A stretch of 7,528 nucleotides of DNA from UMGS1519 sp963621885 (GTDB taxonomy: Bacteria; Actinomycetota; Coriobacteriia; Coriobacteriales; Eggerthellaceae). Shown here piece by piece: positions 6,701 to 7,528 of the stretch (positions are counted from its first letter, which is position 1; every line of letters begins with the position of its first letter). The notes below the pieces were generated by a model. It was given only the letters and a program-made list of their open reading frames with translations, was not told the DNA's origin and did no database searches. A program made the position numbers and the translations under genes. The DNA is taken from positions 1 to 7,528 of the forward strand of contig CAVFFT010000085.1 in NCBI GenBank assembly GCA_963621885.1. The letters are read 5' to 3'.

Positions 6701-7325
6701 TATACGTTCCGCTCATGGCGGATTCCGGGATGCTTGCGGTGAAATCCCAGGAACCCGAAGAGCCCTTCTTGATTCCCTGTTTCTCAACAGCGCCATCAAA
6801 GCTCATCTGGCCAGAAGGATTGATGCTTACCGCGCCGGCCGACATCGCGAACTGTTTCGAATCATTTTTCGCGCTGCTGTTGCTGCCGGCAACGTGAATG
6901 GTGAGCTTTTCTCCCGCTACGCCCGAAACCTCGTCGGCTTCGAATACCAAGTAACCCTTGGAGGAATCCTTGGGGTCCAGCGGAATGCTCACGCTGTTCG
7001 CGCTATTCGCATCGGCGAGCAAAAGGGAGTCCGACGAATCCGAGCTGTCGGAGGAATCTCCGTCAGCGCCGTCGTCCGAACTCGCCGACGCATCAGCGCC
7101 GTCGCTTGCGTCGGAAGGCGCAAGCGTATTCGCGCCCTCATCAGACGCACCGTTTTCTTCGTTGTCCTGAGCCACCTGACTCGCCGCGTTCTCGCTCGGC
7201 TCTTCGTCGCTCGCATAGGCAAACACCCCACTGGGGATCATGCCGACAGCCAGCACGAAGGCGAGGAAGAATGCGGTGAATCCGCGCTTGAGGGCAGTTA
7301 TCCTGTGTTTCTGCTGCGTTTTCAT
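3711..7325 (-). CDS. Pilus tip adhesin-like surface protein with degenerate VWA domain, CnaB domain and LPLAG sorting signal
   Basis: Predicted 1204-residue exported pilin/adhesin, probably the pilus tip. I chose ATG 7325 because AAGGA lies 7 nt upstream and a Sec signal peptide follows directly; the frame stays open upstream to a GTG at 7397 and an ATG at 7346, but neither has a convincing ribosome site. Residues 1-38 are the signal peptide (basic start, hydrophobic core, cleavage near VFA/AYA). Residues 39-108 are Asp/Ser/Ala-rich linker. About 110-232 and 234-370 look like beta-sandwich domains. Residues 371-535 are unassigned. About 536-776 resemble a VWA domain, with MIDAS replaced by RMQES (544-548), Thr647 kept, and Gly685 at the third-loop Asp position. 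About 777-1030 are further beta domains. Residues 1032-1164 are CnaB-like: candidate Lys1041, E-box Glu1107 in YYLKETQARAGY, candidate Asn1161. LPLAG is 1167-1171, then a membrane helix and basic tail. First gene of the cluster. The tip role is inferred from size, VWA and gene order. Confidence 0.9.
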   Translation of the reverse strand: MKTQQKHRITALKRGFTAFFLAFVLAVGMIPSGVFAYASDEEPSENAASQVAQDNEENGASDEGANTLAPSDASDGADASASSDDGADGDSSDSSDSSDSLLLADANSANSVSIPLDPKDSSKGYLVFEADEVSGVAGEKLTIHVAGSNSSAKNDSKQFAMSAGAVSINPSGQMSFDGAVEKQGIKKGSSGSWDFTASIPESAMSGTYTVPVTITYDGKTDYVLNVPVTITAAQSDVVLNSASDSGSQLSGYAGTYDQEYLELSFGLMNYNQDASDYSWSLTLKASDSATGELSDVTASVSPVWDPVLPGSASEGSEGSGSAEGNYIGTSTVKIDVSGLDPNQENVVYEATLTVTDTLTGKVTSKTVSVHRACNDLSNHVFKIINVGTKNSYAQTVSTYKTFTGTDWFDDLYYVNVKKDSRVPFSDAQGFKDYLASLPEDQVDTEFNKYIYDLYNTNTSVDGTDYGDESSSKKWPKDEGTPFHAVASNGVNNLTYSLSEGGVKYDEDYFQNLSKTATVEGRSGSIELSADAEPQVVEPRVYLIRMQESWQMFDTKHATAGVEAAAMYPNGVDSMANFYDVKQALLRFNEYLREKSGGSAALALLTFGHPKEFTMFTGSGFFCNDSDTIEAAIRGWDTFGDCEHSHYTDTLLDAALKNISSEFANWKDSDNNLIGDKVKKTAIFIGGSCEATKSDNGYAVTLDKDLLTTSVDNAYAIRTVDGTPSTKNADGEALYSWLDYGTNRDIWNKEGNGYYVSTTEDEIYNALVEIFEKDSVADTTTYGNVNAQITDTVQKEFKVTGATATWVSEADGNVTEIPQDSIKIVEKEDGSTEVTCDYGECTGTGTVNLKIAIEARDDYIGGNNVLTNVDVPTLSFSHTNKTTGKKTEASKDFTEKPTVNVSLLDLAVTGGSGLHKVGNPFNLADFGEADLTDLLTGYPQTNGTLKLEWVEVDEQGNPLPDQTISFTANEYRVDNGMLDGTIELPECEVNSDTPLTRNFQLKVTYTPDPATNGLPDVGTKVVTAPVDLTWTDEAMVALQIHKIDASTKASLENVSFGLYDDSDCTQLAGVFSDEACSDVISGKGVTTDAEGLAGFYGLEIGKTYYLKETQARAGYALTDQVWTIKAESESRVTVNGIEASGSTITPASGGDGYWLATMTVDNQKNPDLPLAGMLGIGFFVVLGGAFAAAGLALGMKNRRMKGAGQ
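3813..3827 (-). other. LPLAG cell-wall/pilus sorting motif of the adhesin
   Basis: Residues 1167-1171 read LPLAG, followed by a hydrophobic helix of about 23 residues and the basic tail KNRRMKGAGQ. This is the tripartite sorting signal used by sortases. The usual Thr at position 4, whose carbonyl forms the acyl-enzyme, is Ala here. The sorting motif of the downstream backbone pilin is LPTTG. Confidence 0.85.
4998..5720 (-). other. VWA-like domain with degenerate MIDAS, inside the adhesin gene
   Basis: Encodes about residues 536-776 of the adhesin. What I see follows VWA order: a first strand VYLIRMQES, a helix with VKQALLRFNEYL, a strand ALALLTF, the loop HYTDTLLDAAL, a strand TAIFIGGS, then GNGYYVS and a final helix IYNALVEIFEKD running into a beta domain. 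Pilus-tip adhesins such as RrgA and GBS104 carry a VWA with DxSxS, a loop Thr and a loop Asp coordinating metal. Here the first motif reads R-M-Q-E-S, the Thr is present, and the last Asp aligns with Gly. Cysteines at 622, 641 and 688 fall inside the domain. The assignment is by eye, without a profile search. Confidence 0.7.
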
Positions 7326-7449
7326 GCCCGTTTCCTTGCTTCGCATTTTCAAGAATCTCAATGCTGCGTTGAACGTGTTTACCATGCCGCGACCCACGGC
7401 TTACCAACGCCAATAGGCTCATGCACGTGGATATCGCTCGACAAAAGAG
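7326..7449 (-). promoter_or_regulatory. Untranslated leader/promoter region of the pilus cluster
   Basis: About 120 nt between the terminator-like hairpin and the adhesin ATG, the natural place for the cluster promoter. I find no convincing -35/-10 pair; TTGGCG or TTGGTA with a TGGTAA/GGTAAA about 17 nt downstream is the best but is weak. The palindrome CACGTG occurs at 7424-7429 and again inside the hairpin at 7477-7482, 53 nt apart. An alternative sigma factor or activator-dependent promoter is possible. Confidence 0.3.
7331..7337 (-). promoter_or_regulatory. Ribosome binding site deciding the adhesin start
   Basis: On the minus strand AAGGAAA lies just before ATG 7325; its AAGGA core leaves a 7-nt spacer. 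The in-frame upstream ATG at 7346 has no purine-rich site at the right distance, so this site favours the internal ATG followed by the signal peptide. Confidence 0.7.
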
Positions 7450-7489
7450 AAGGCCACGCGTAGAAACAGGCTGGTTCACGTGGCCTTTT
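7450..7489. terminator. Bidirectional terminator-like hairpin upstream of the pilus genes
   Basis: AAGGCCACG (7450-7458) and CGTGGCCTT (7479-7487) form a perfect 9-bp stem with a 20-nt loop. T-runs follow on both strands: TTTT at 7486-7489 on plus, and CTTCTCTTTT on minus. It most likely ends a minus-strand gene beyond the right edge and insulates the pilus cluster. If transcription instead starts further right, it could be a leader attenuator for the adhesin. Confidence 0.55.
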
Positions 7490-7492
7490 GAA

Positions 7493-7528
7493 TCACTCGG
7501 CACTATTCTTTATGAGCGAAAATATTTT
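7493..7528 (-). other. Window edge; possible 3' end of an upstream minus-strand gene
   Basis: In the frame starting at the last base, the minus strand reads KIFSLIKNSAE followed by TGA at 7493-7495, which sits just before the terminator-like hairpin as an upstream gene end would. Another minus frame reads NIFAHKE then TAG. On the plus strand ATG 7512 reads MSENIF, but it lacks a ribosome site and follows the T-run of the hairpin. Too short to decide. Confidence 0.25.

Noticed and set aside
7326..7397. Longer adhesin starting at GTG 7397 or ATG 7346
   Set aside because: Would place 24 or 7 extra residues before the signal peptide and lacks a ribosome site; ATG 7325 has AAGGA at 7 nt.
6552..7463. 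303-codon open frame on the plus strand
   Set aside because: Antisense to the adhesin start and leader, Arg-rich and featureless; the coding strand has a signal peptide and ribosome site here.
7512..7528. Divergent plus-strand gene starting MSENIF
   Set aside because: Only five full codons are visible, there is no Shine-Dalgarno site, and it lies directly after a T-run of a hairpin; cannot be supported.
1..7528. CRISPR array, insertion sequence, tRNA or rRNA
   Set aside because: I saw no spaced repeat array, transposase motif, terminal inverted repeats or cloverleaf-like sequence; four coding genes account for nearly the whole window.

Overview
The window holds one complete, tightly packed sortase-dependent pilus locus. 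All four genes lie on the minus strand and read from right to left: a 1204-residue tip-adhesin-like pilin, a 488-residue backbone pilin, and two class C (pilin-polymerising) sortases. Sec signal peptides, LPxTG-type wall-sorting signals and class C sortases identify a Gram-positive host. The GC-rich coding sequence, the many extracytoplasmic cysteines and the overall protein style suggest an actinobacterium, perhaps a gut Coriobacteriia/Eggerthellaceae member. That placement is an inference from style, not from a marker gene.

Layout on the minus strand. Positions 7528-7490 are the window edge, with stops in all three minus frames. A bidirectional terminator-like hairpin sits at 7450-7489, followed by a leader of about 120 nt. 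The adhesin occupies 7325-3711. A 95-nt gap (3710-3616) carries two hairpins and a strong Shine-Dalgarno sequence. The backbone pilin occupies 3615-2149. A 96-nt gap (2148-2053) carries a long stem-loop. Sortase 1 occupies 2052-1174, and sortase 2 occupies 1177-98, overlapping sortase 1 by an ATGA junction. Positions 1-97 hold no gene I can support, only a 12-bp tandem repeat.

How the genes would work together, by analogy with SpaABC, FimP/FimQ and RrgABC systems: both pilins are exported by Sec and held in the membrane by their C-terminal sorting signals. The class C sortases cleave these signals and link subunits by Lys-to-Thr isopeptide bonds into a shaft of backbone pilin capped by the adhesin. 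A housekeeping sortase encoded elsewhere would then anchor the fibre to the wall. No minor or base pilin is present.

Points for a second look: the adhesin carries a von Willebrand A-like domain whose metal-binding (MIDAS) residues are largely replaced; its sorting motif is LPLAG while the shaft pilin has LPTTG; sortase 2 has a low-complexity stalk of about 60 residues; and each non-overlapping gene junction contains RNA hairpins that could set adhesin:shaft:sortase ratios. The system type is known; the unusual parts are these details.
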